Notes under the pieces: generated by a model
What the model saw: only the letters and a program-made list of their open reading frames with translations
The model's database searches: none
Told to the model about the DNA's origin: nothing
Shown here: positions 51,949 through 60,700 of the stretch, piece after piece
How the letters are laid out: every line of letters begins with the position of its first letter
Numbering within the stretch: position 1 is the stretch's first letter
Translations under genes and position numbers: made by a program
Assembly (NCBI GenBank): GCA_048498515.1
Contig: JBEHXV010000024.1
Coordinates: forward strand, 8,381 to 72,380
DNA from: UBA4416 sp048498515
Lineage (GTDB): Bacteria; Bacteroidota; Bacteroidia; B-17B0; Aurantibacillaceae
Direction of reading: 5' to 3'
Length of the DNA stretch: 64,000 bases

Positions 51949-52902
51949 ATGAAAAAGATCATTCTCTCATTACTTATAGCGCTTACAGCTCCTATAGCCA
52001 ACGCGCAGGATATCATTACCAAAAATGACAGCAGCCAGGTAAGGGCAACCATACTTGAAGTAAACCCAAACGAGGTAAAATACAAACTGTTTAACTATGA
52101 TGAAGGTCCGAAAATTACCATACGAAAAGACGAACTTGCCTATATTATTTACAAGAACGGGATGGTGGAGCGCTTTACAAAGACAAGAACAGAAAGGACA
52201 ACTAATGGCAGTTACAATCCAAACAAGTACAACCTCGACAACGTTGCGGTAAAAGTTTACAGCCCGACGGAAAAAACAAAAAACTGCGAAAAACTCTACG
52301 CCAAAAAAAATTACCTGGGTTTTAATTATATCACCTTTTTAAATACATGCCTTGGTTTTAATTACATGCGCGACATTAAAAAGGCGAACCTCATCATCAA
52401 CGTTCCATTTGCCTTTGGGGTTGGAAGCCCATCCATTACCAACTCGTTATACAGCAGGAATTTTTTAGACGGGACCTCAACTACCAAGTATGATCTGCTG
52501 AAATACCAGGTGGGTGTCAATGTATTATTCGCTCCATCCATGAACCGGGAAGTCAATTTTTTGATGGGCCCCTCCTTTAATTTTTCGGATTATAATATGA
52601 GTGTGGACACTAAGTACACAACCATCTATGCGATTCAAAATCAATACAACGATGGCAGGTTTACCAATAAATTTTCGCTGCGCCGCGAGCACTATGGTAT
52701 TAACATTGGTTTCCTGGCGCGCTTTACCGAAAGGATAAACATGAACATGCTCATCACCTTCGGGTACAAAAAAGACACCTATAGCGAAAACGACCCTTAT
52801 GGGATTGACCGGATAAATAGCGATGCCAGATACCAGGTAAAGCCGCAGGAAAACGTTATGCCTTATGTGAACTTTGCCTGGAGCGTTGGATACAGATTTT
52901 AA
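51949..52902 (+). CDS. Hypothetical outer-membrane protein
   Basis: 317 residues. Signal peptide MKKIILSLLIALTAPIANA. The N-terminal domain (VRATILEVNPNEVKYKLFNY, then YIIYKNGM) is of the type seen at the start of many Bacteroidota proteins that begin with a 'DGS.I.A.V..V....I.Y..' fold. From about 110 on it is a beta-barrel with strands such as YNLDNVAVKVYSP and a final MPYVNFAWSVGYRF ending in F. Role unknown. It is followed 19 bases later by a lipoprotein gene. Confidence 0.72.
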   Translation: MKKIILSLLIALTAPIANAQDIITKNDSSQVRATILEVNPNEVKYKLFNYDEGPKITIRKDELAYIIYKNGMVERFTKTRTERTTNGSYNPNKYNLDNVAVKVYSPTEKTKNCEKLYAKKNYLGFNYITFLNTCLGFNYMRDIKKANLIINVPFAFGVGSPSITNSLYSRNFLDGTSTTKYDLLKYQVGVNVLFAPSMNREVNFLMGPSFNFSDYNMSVDTKYTTIYAIQNQYNDGRFTNKFSLRREHYGINIGFLARFTERINMNMLITFGYKKDTYSENDPYGIDRINSDARYQVKPQENVMPYVNFAWSVGYRF

Positions 52903-52921
52903 TTCATAAAAAACAACGCCG

Positions 52922-53425
52922 ATGAAAACATTTATTTTATTCTTCCTGACAAGCATGTTGATGTGTACCGCTTGCAAAAAATATGACCTGGACGACAAGC
53001 GCTATTATAAAACACCTTGTGGGCGCGTAGCGAAACGCTGGCAATTGTACAAGATCGTTGATAAAGACGGCAGAGACTTTACAGACAGTGTTATTTATTA
53101 CAAAACTCCCGATAACGGCTGGGCTTTTGTACCCGAACAATCCTACACCTACGGCGGAATGATCATTGAATTTGAACGCTCGAAAAACATGTTGTGCCTG
53201 GAAACCGGCATACGCGGCAATGTTACGGTTACAAATAAACCTTTTAACAAGGGATACTATGAACTTAAATTCAAGCGCACGATGTTCAAATTCGACATTG
53301 AACCTGGTACAAACTCGCCGAACCGCTATTTTTTCGACGACTACACCATTTATAAAATGACCTCTGACGAGCTCATCTTTGGCCGGGGAGATAAAATGAG
53401 GGCTTACTTTAAAGTAGCCGACTAG
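52922..53425 (+). CDS. Lipoprotein with lipocalin-like beta fold
   Basis: 167 residues. Signal segment MKTFILFFLTSMLMCTACKK with a lipobox at Cys18. Mature strands (RVAKRWQLYKIVDKDG, IIEFERSKNMLCLETG, LIFGRGDKMRAYFKVAD) resemble lipocalin-like lipoproteins of Bacteroidota; no ligand can be assigned. Last gene of the 51394-53425 run. Confidence 0.7.
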   Translation: MKTFILFFLTSMLMCTACKKYDLDDKRYYKTPCGRVAKRWQLYKIVDKDGRDFTDSVIYYKTPDNGWAFVPEQSYTYGGMIIEFERSKNMLCLETGIRGNVTVTNKPFNKGYYELKFKRTMFKFDIEPGTNSPNRYFFDDYTIYKMTSDELIFGRGDKMRAYFKVAD

Positions 53426-53508
53426 TTCTTACATCAAAAAAATTTAAAACCAAATTCCTTCTTCGCAGAAGGCTGCAATCATAATGTCTAATTTAAACCC
53501 TAAACATC

Positions 53509-54138
53509 ATGTCAACACAAAAAAACTCTTATCACGATTACGTTATTAAGGACGGAAAATTCATTGGAAAATTTGAAGAAATGTACCAGGCTTATGAGGA
53601 TCCATGGATCCAGTCGCAACAACCAAACCGTTACAGCCGCAAAATGGCCATTATGAACATGCAGCGTTACAATATGTCATCGGTAGTGGAATACGGCTGC
53701 GGCCTGGGCTATTATGCCGACTGGATTTATAAAGACACGGGCATTATTTGCCAATCGATCGACATTTCGGAAACCGCCATTAAAAAAGCCAAAGAAAAGT
53801 TCCCGCACCTGAATTTTGAGGTGGGCGATATTAAAAATATTTCGAAACTGCCGAACAAAGAATCGATTGACTGCATTTTACTGGCCGATATTACCTGGAT
53901 GATCTTACCGGAACTGAAATATGTGAACGAGCAATTACTGGAACATTTCAGAGGAAAATACCTCATTAATAATTTTGTAACGTATAAAGGCACACAAAAA
54001 TATGGTCTTGAGTATTTTACCACCACCAAAGAATACATCGACTTTATGCCTTTTAAACTCATCGGCTATGCCGAAGGTACTACCATTGACGATCACAACA
54101 TCGATTCGACCACCATTTTTAAAATTGAGCCAAAATAG
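53509..54138 (+). CDS. SAM-dependent methyltransferase (class I, NodS-like)
   Basis: 209 residues. SAM-binding motif I is VVEYGCGLGYYADW; the acidic end of the second strand is CQSIDIS, followed by AIKKAKEKFPHLNFEVGDI. The C-terminal TIFKIEPK is short. Resembles the NodS/Mtf-11/12 group; substrate unknown. Stands alone, followed by palindromes. Confidence 0.85.
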   Translation: MSTQKNSYHDYVIKDGKFIGKFEEMYQAYEDPWIQSQQPNRYSRKMAIMNMQRYNMSSVVEYGCGLGYYADWIYKDTGIICQSIDISETAIKKAKEKFPHLNFEVGDIKNISKLPNKESIDCILLADITWMILPELKYVNEQLLEHFRGKYLINNFVTYKGTQKYGLEYFTTTKEYIDFMPFKLIGYAEGTTIDDHNIDSTTIFKIEPK

Positions 54139-54246
54139 TTAAACATAATGATAAGAAAAATGAGATGTTATTCGTTCGGGCATGATCGAAAACAGGCATT
54201 TATGAACCTGGAAGGCTATCTGATCTCAACCGCACGGACACATAAT

Positions 54247-54320
54247 CGTCACCCTGTCACGACGCGTCGTGATCAGGGTCTCAATTGACAGTTGAGATGC
54301 TGAAACAAGTTCAACATGAC
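54247..54320. repeat. Dispersed palindromic repeat, GTCA-arm-CTTGT-arm-CTC type
   Basis: Begins CGTCACCCTG and ends GTTCAACATGAC. It contains a 14-bp perfect palindrome CACGACGCGTCGTG (54258-54271) and a second hairpin whose reverse reads ATGTTGAA-CTTGT-TTCAGCAT. Related to 8409-8480 by position-specific compensatory changes. Between the methyltransferase and the next lipoprotein gene. Confidence 0.75.
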
Positions 54321-54376
54321 CTTAACATTTTAATTCATCATACAACAATTGTTTCACCTTAAACTAAAACAAATAC

Positions 54377-54754
54377 ATGAAAACCATTAAATTTATTTTT
54401 GTACTTAGCATTATTTTTCAGTTACTATGTGGCTGTAGTAAACAAAAAAGAAATGAATATGTCACCTATGAGGGTTATGTATATTACAAATCGGGAGCTC
54501 CTGCAGTAAATGTGCCGATAGTTTTAGAAGCCTGCGGCGGCGGATCTGGTGATAAACAACACAAGTGCACAGGGTACAAATTTACGATCAAAAAAACGCA
54601 AACAGATGCCAGCGGATATTTCTACATTCACGAAAAAGCGTCAAAAATAGATCTGTACTTTGCAACCATTGACGATTATTACAACACTGATGACGGCGTG
54701 AGCGCAGGAACCCTGGCGGAAGATCGTTTTTCGAATGTGCACTTGCCATATTAA
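54377..54754 (+). CDS. Small lipoprotein with carboxypeptidase-regulatory-like fold
   Basis: 125 residues. Signal peptide MKTIKFIFVLSIIFQLLCGC with lipidation at Cys20. The mature region EYVTYEGYVYYKSGAPAVNV ... TQTDASGYFYIHEKASKI is that of CarboxypepD_reg-like/Ig beta sandwich domains. Function unknown. The next gene on this strand begins 80 bases later. Confidence 0.68.
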   Translation: MKTIKFIFVLSIIFQLLCGCSKQKRNEYVTYEGYVYYKSGAPAVNVPIVLEACGGGSGDKQHKCTGYKFTIKKTQTDASGYFYIHEKASKIDLYFATIDDYYNTDDGVSAGTLAEDRFSNVHLPY

Positions 54755-54834
54755 TAAAAGAAAAACATTTATGAAAAAAGGAATTAATGATAATGTGTAC
54801 ATTTATGTAAGACAATCAACTCATACTGGTTTTT

Positions 54835-56217
54835 ATGAAAATGTACTTTCGCACAGGACATATAATTCGTTGTATCTTTTTAAGCTTGTTAATAGCGGCT
54901 TGCTCCGGTAAAAAAGAAACCCGTACTTACCTGATCTCAGATATCACCATCATTGATGTGGAAAATGGTTCCTTACATGAACATCAGTACCTGAGCATAA
55001 GTGGTGAAAGGATTATGAAGGTTTCGGCTACGCCTATTCCTGTAACAGACTCTACACTTATTGTGAATGGCAAAGGAAAATTCCTGATCCCGGGTCTATG
55101 GGACATGCACGAGCACTATTTCTGGAACCAGAAAAATTCCACTCCCCTGTTAATTGCCAATGGCATAACGGGCATTCGCGAAATGTTTGGTGATATGGAG
55201 ATCATTCAACAGATCAGGGATTCGGCAAACCGAAAACTACTAATTGCTCCAGAAATTATTTCGTCGGGAGCAATTATAGATGGCGTTCCTGCCAGCTGGG
55301 AAGGTTCTGATACCTTATCAATTCCTTCAAGAGCTAAAACAATCGTATCAAAACAACTCAAGGAGGGTGTTGATTTTTTAAAGGTATACAGTAACCTTAA
55401 CCGCGAATGTTATACTGCAATTGCCAAAGAAGCAAATAAAAACCAAATACCTTTTGCGGGGCACGTCCCCACGGATGTGACTATTTGGGAAGCCATTGAC
55501 TTTAAGCAAAGAAGCATTGAACACCTTTACGGCATTATGGAAGCGTGTTCTAATGACCAGGCAAAGCTTCACCGATTTAAAAGAGCCGATGAATTTACAG
55601 TAGAGAAGATGTCTTTTTTAATGAGTACGTTTAATGAAACCACATTCGATTCGTTATGCGGGCGCTTAAAGAACAGTGAAACCTGGGTTTGCCCAACCCT
55701 TACGGTTTTGAGGTCGCTCTCGTATTTGAACGATCCCGCTTTAAAGAACGATGAGCGGTTAAAGTACATTCCGCCATATATTCTTGATATATGGAAAAGC
55801 TATCCTGTTGCATCAGGCAATTATTATACCTGTGCGCAACAACTCTTCAAATTCCAGCAACAGCTGGTGGGCAAAATGCAGAAAGCAGGTGTCAGGATTC
55901 TTGCGGGTACCGATTCGCCAAACCCCTATTGTTTTCCGGGATTTAGCCTGCACGATGAGCTGTTTTTAATGACCGAAGGCGGCATGAGCTCTCATGAAGC
56001 TTTAAAGGCTGCAACCTTAAACCCTGCCTTATTTTTGCACCGGGAAAAAGATTATGGGGCTATTGCGGAACATAAAATTGCCAGTTTGGTCTTACTGGAT
56101 GGGAATCCCCTGGAAAACATTGGCAACACCAAAAAGATTGTCGCCGTTTTTTTGAAAGGAACTTACTTTGATAAAGCTGCTCTTGATAAGTTCACCAAAG
56201 TGGCAGAGCTAAACTAG
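54835..56217 (+). CDS. Exported (lipoprotein) metal-dependent amidohydrolase
   Basis: 460 residues. N-terminal signal segment with lipobox (LLIAACSG, Cys23) implies a lipid-anchored periplasmic or surface enzyme, unlike most amidohydrolases. TIM-barrel core: HEH in LWDMHEHYFW provides the first metal His pair, FAGHVPTD and IEHLYG provide further His, and LAGTDSPNPY the metal/catalytic Asp. The C-terminal beta domain ends AEHKIASLVLLDGNPLENIG, typical of the imidazolonepropionase-like/cyclic amidohydrolase group. Substrate unknown. A TAnnTTTA site lies at 54798-54805. Confidence 0.87.
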   Translation: MKMYFRTGHIIRCIFLSLLIAACSGKKETRTYLISDITIIDVENGSLHEHQYLSISGERIMKVSATPIPVTDSTLIVNGKGKFLIPGLWDMHEHYFWNQKNSTPLLIANGITGIREMFGDMEIIQQIRDSANRKLLIAPEIISSGAIIDGVPASWEGSDTLSIPSRAKTIVSKQLKEGVDFLKVYSNLNRECYTAIAKEANKNQIPFAGHVPTDVTIWEAIDFKQRSIEHLYGIMEACSNDQAKLHRFKRADEFTVEKMSFLMSTFNETTFDSLCGRLKNSETWVCPTLTVLRSLSYLNDPALKNDERLKYIPPYILDIWKSYPVASGNYYTCAQQLFKFQQQLVGKMQKAGVRILAGTDSPNPYCFPGFSLHDELFLMTEGGMSSHEALKAATLNPALFLHREKDYGAIAEHKIASLVLLDGNPLENIGNTKKIVAVFLKGTYFDKAALDKFTKVAELN

Positions 56218-56262
56218 GTATTGTTTAGCTCCGCCCCATGGCTTCAACTTTAAAAAACAAAA

Positions 56263-57612
56263 CTATAACAGGTCATTGGCTAAATTAGCCAGTTCGCTTC
56301 TTTCACCTTTTTGCAGGGTAATGTGTGCGTAAAGATCTTGTCCTTTTACTTTATCAATTAAATAGCTTAAGCCGTTACTTTGCGCATCGAGATACGGCGT
56401 ATCAATCTGGTAAATATCGCCTGTGAAAATGATCTTGGTATTTTCGCCGGCACGGGTAATAATGGTTTTTACTTCGTGTGGCGTTAAGTTCTGTGCCTCA
56501 TCCACAATAAAGAACATGTTGCTCAAGCTTCGCCCACGAATAAATGCCAGCGGGCAGATCACGATCTTTTCGTTCTCAATCATTTCATTGATCTGTTTCA
56601 ATTCCTTATCCCTGTCGGTGAACTGACTCTTAATGAATTTCAGGTTGTCCCATAATGGTTCCATGTATGGGTTTAGTTTAGAAGTAATATCGCCAGGCAG
56701 GTAACCAATATCCTTATTGCTTAGCGGTACAATCGGACGTGCTAAATAAATTTGATGATAATTACGGCGTTGTTCCAACGCTCCCGCCAGCGATAATAAT
56801 GTTTTACCGGTACCGGCCACACCCTGTATGCTTACGAGCTTAATGTCGGGATTCATAATGGCATCAAGTGCAAAGGACTGTTCGGCATTTTTTGGAATAA
56901 TGCCATAAGAAGAGGTTTTGGTAACACGTTTCAGGCATTTGGATGATTTTTCGTAACGCGCCAAAACGGAAGCAGAGCCGTTTTTTAAAACATAATAATG
57001 GTTGGCAACAGGTTCTTCTTTTTTCAATACATCCTTGGCAAGGCAAGCGCCTTTTTCGTAAATGGTATTGATGGTTGTAGGGTTAACTTTATCAACCATT
57101 CCGTTTCCTGTATACAATTCATCTACTGCCAGGATCTTACCGGTAGTATAATCTTCGGCATGGAGGTTCAGCGATTTTGCTTTGATGCGCAGGTTAATAT
57201 CTTTGGTAACCAATACCACTTTTCTTCCGGGGTTTTGGTCGGCGGTATATAAAGCGGCATTTAAAATACGGTGGTCGCCTTTACGTTCCTGGAAGATTTT
57301 TTCGGCATCCAGTTTCGACGAGTTATGCATTTCAATTTTAAAATGTCCGTGTGTTCTTCCGTTTATAGGCGTCCATTCCTGTAACGAATTGTGGCCTGAC
57401 ATAAGATCAACGTAACGTGTAAATTCCCTGGCCGCGAAATTCTTGGTATCGTTTCCTTTTTTAAAATTATCAAGCTCTTCTAAAACAGTGATCGGGATCA
57501 CCACATCATGTTCTTTAAAGTTTTTAATTGCTGTGTGATCGTAGATAATTACAGATGTATCGAGAACAAATATTTTCCGTTCGGTACTTTTTGTTGCTGG
57601 TTTTTTTGCCAT
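56263..57612 (-). CDS. phoH: PhoH family ATPase with N-terminal PIN domain
   Basis: 449 residues. PIN domain at about 10-140 with KIFVLDTSVIIYDH (acidic D) and VVLVTKDINLRIKA, a metal-dependent RNase fold. PhoH ATPase at about 235-449: Walker A IQGVAGTGKTLLSL, Walker B FFIVDEAQNL, and sensor IIFTGDIYQID. PIN-PhoH proteins are RNA helicase/RNase-like factors that often respond to stress. Cytoplasmic. Convergent with the amidohydrolase gene. Confidence 0.95.
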   Translation of the reverse strand: MAKKPATKSTERKIFVLDTSVIIYDHTAIKNFKEHDVVIPITVLEELDNFKKGNDTKNFAAREFTRYVDLMSGHNSLQEWTPINGRTHGHFKIEMHNSSKLDAEKIFQERKGDHRILNAALYTADQNPGRKVVLVTKDINLRIKAKSLNLHAEDYTTGKILAVDELYTGNGMVDKVNPTTINTIYEKGACLAKDVLKKEEPVANHYYVLKNGSASVLARYEKSSKCLKRVTKTSSYGIIPKNAEQSFALDAIMNPDIKLVSIQGVAGTGKTLLSLAGALEQRRNYHQIYLARPIVPLSNKDIGYLPGDITSKLNPYMEPLWDNLKFIKSQFTDRDKELKQINEMIENEKIVICPLAFIRGRSLSNMFFIVDEAQNLTPHEVKTIITRAGENTKIIFTGDIYQIDTPYLDAQSNGLSYLIDKVKGQDLYAHITLQKGERSELANLANDLL

Positions 57613-57766
57613 AAAAACTGAGATTTGATTTACTATAAAACTATTTGTTTTGGGAGCATAAAATAGGGGGTCATGTAATAGAAATAAACAGCAAGTTGTT
57701 TATACCCCCAATTGTTAAATTTCGGGGATAATTATTGTAGAAATTGCTTTACATACTTCCCTTTAC

Positions 57767-57774
57767 TATATTTA
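57767..57774 (+). promoter_or_regulatory. Near-consensus -7 element TATATTTA upstream of the 57796 gene
   Basis: Final G replaced by A; 21 bases before the ATG at 57796. Confidence 0.35.
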
Positions 57775-57795
57775 TTTAACTAAACATCCAACACC

Positions 57796-60700
57796 ATGCG
57801 AAAACTATTACTTGCCTGCGCTATCATTGCAGGAACATTTATCCAGGCTTCGGCCCAATGCTTAATGTATCCTGTATTGCTAAGCCAAAGGGTTCCCCAA
57901 TCGGCCCTGGTTATTGAAGGACGAGTTGTTGATAAAAACTGTTTCTGGAACAGCGCCCATGATAAGATTTACACCTCCAATTTAATTGAGGTTTATAAAA
58001 CCTTTAAAAACACATCGGCGCCCTATATAGAGGTCATTACCGAAGGCGGGATTGTTGGAAATGCCAAACACGTATTTGAGCCGACCCTGGAACTGGAAAT
58101 TGGACAGGTAGGTGTTTTTACCCTGAACTCTGACAACCAGCCTTCGCAGTTTGGAAAAGCTGTTTATGAGGCCTATGCCAGTGCCCAGGGGTTCATCAAT
58201 TACGATGTTGCGCAGAACATAGCCGTTGAGCCATTTAACACATACCAAAATGCTTCCTCTACTTTGTACAATACCATTGCCCAGTATACCGGTGCAAACT
58301 ATGTGCAGGTAAAAGCAGTCAATCCATTCCAGGCAAGCGCGCCTCAGCATGGGAATTCTGTACAAAACGCGGCGGCTATTACCAGCTTTTCGCCAACTAC
58401 CATTACGGCAGGTACTTTCTCGGTATTGACCATTAATGGTACGGGATTTGGCGCGGTTTCCACACCATCGCTCATTGGTTTTAAAAACGCGGATGATGGA
58501 GGAGCAACTACCATTTCGCCGGTAGCTAATGAGATTGTTTCCTGGACTGCTACCCAGATCCAGGTTAAAGTACCAACAAAAGCAGGTACAGGCGTTATCC
58601 GTGTGAACGGTGTAAACAGTACAGGCACATTAACCATTCCTTACTCCCATTTAAATGTGAACAGTTCGGGCATTATTTATAATACCAAACACATTAACCA
58701 AACAAGTGGTGGTTACCTGTGGACCTATAACGTTAACTTTAACACCAATGCTCCTGCCAAGGCTGCTTTTCAACGGTCGTTGCAATCATGGCGTTGTGCT
58801 ACCTATATTAACTGGCCAACGGCTTCAACCACCTCCACCATTTCGGCATCAGCCAACGACGGGGTTAACATTGTGACCTTCAACTCGGCTTTAGGCGCCG
58901 GTATTTTAGGCCAGTGCGGCAGTTACTTTTCGGGCTGCGGCACTAATCCATCACAAAGTTGGTTTGTAGCTGAGCTCGATATACAATTTGCCAACACGCC
59001 GGGTGGTGGAACCTGGCAATATGGTACAGCAGCTCCAAGCGGTTCGCAATACGATTTTGAATCGGTAACGGTTCATGAATTAGGCCACGGCCACCAGTTA
59101 GGCCACGTGATAAAAAGCATTGACCTGATGCATTATGCTTTAGCAAACGGACAATCGAAACGGAATTTAAATACAGATGATTTGAACGGTGGCTTATCGG
59201 TAATGGTAAGAAATGCACAGGCCGGTGGCACCTGCAGCCTGCCTTTAATGACTCCTTTAACGTCGAGCAACTGCGCCCTGGGATCGCCTGTTGCTTTGTT
59301 CACTGCTAACCGAACCGTGGTTTGCCCTACACAAACCGTAGGTTTTACCGATATGAGTACCGGGAATCCTACTGCATGGGCCTGGACATTTGCGGGAGGA
59401 ACGCCTGCTACGTCTGCTGTTCAAAATCCTACAGTTACGTATAATACGCCTGGCACTTACAGTGTACAACTGGTTGCTTCAAACAGCAATGGTAGCAGCA
59501 CCTATTCGGTAGCGGCTTACATTAACGTTACCAGTCCGGCTTCTATTCCATTGATCCAGGATTTTCAGTCGGCTACTTTTGCCCCAACAAACTGGTATGT
59601 AAACGATGCCGGAAACGATAATGTGAAATGGAAATTGGCCACAACAGCCGGTTACAGCAGTACACAAAGCGCTGTATTTGATAATTACAACGACAGTATC
59701 AATAACCGCGATGAATTAAAAACTTACGTGAACCTGAGCGGTTATTCGAGCGCGAAAATGACCTTTTACCGATCATATTCACAAACTTTTACAAGTCCTT
59801 ATATCGATACTCTGCAAATTGGCGTTTCCACTAATTGCGGTACAAGCATGACCTCGGCTTATTTAAAAGGCGGCTCGCAATTTACAACCGCTGTAAGTGG
59901 CAATCCAAACGCGGTCTTCACACCTACTTCCATAACACAATGGAAAAAAGATTCCATTGACCTGACAGCTTATGTAGGACAATCGAATGTGATGATTTCC
60001 TTTATCAACCGCGGGCATTATGGTGATGGCATTTATCTTGATAACATCAACATCACCGGTGTAGCCGCCACCACTCCTACTGCCGCTATTACATCGGCAA
60101 GCACCGGTTGTACAGGTCAGGCCATTACCTTAACCGACGCCTCAACAGGCGGGCCCACATCCTGGACTTGGACCATGCCGGGAGGAACACCGTCATCAGC
60201 CACAACGCAAAACGCTTCTGTGACTTATTCAACAGCGGGCGTCAAATCAATTACCTTAACCGTATCCAATACCACAGGTACTACCACCGCGGTAAAATCC
60301 ATTACCATTACGGCAACTCCTACCGTGGCAGCATCCATTACCAGCACCACTATTTGTAGTGGCAGTGTTATTACACAAAGCTTAACCGGTGCATCGTCCT
60401 ACACATGGGCTCCTGCCGGTTCGGGCGCAACCAGTACGCTTAGCCCAACAGGCACTACGGTATACACCGTAACCGGAAGCACAGGAGGATGTACCAGTGC
60501 TGTGAGAAACTTTACAGTGAATGTAACAACCACACCAACCGTTGGTGTTACCGCCACATCGCCAACACTTTGTGCAGGGCAAACGGTTACTTTAACGGCA
60601 AGCGGAGGTACTACTTATTCATGGCAACCAGGAGCCATGACAACAACCATAGTGGCGGTGACACCAACAAGCACTACCGTTTATACCGTTACGGGAATGA

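Noticed and set aside
54139..54376. Degenerate gene remnant between methyltransferase and lipoprotein genes
   Set aside because: No frame or similarity supports it; most of the region is the palindromic repeat.
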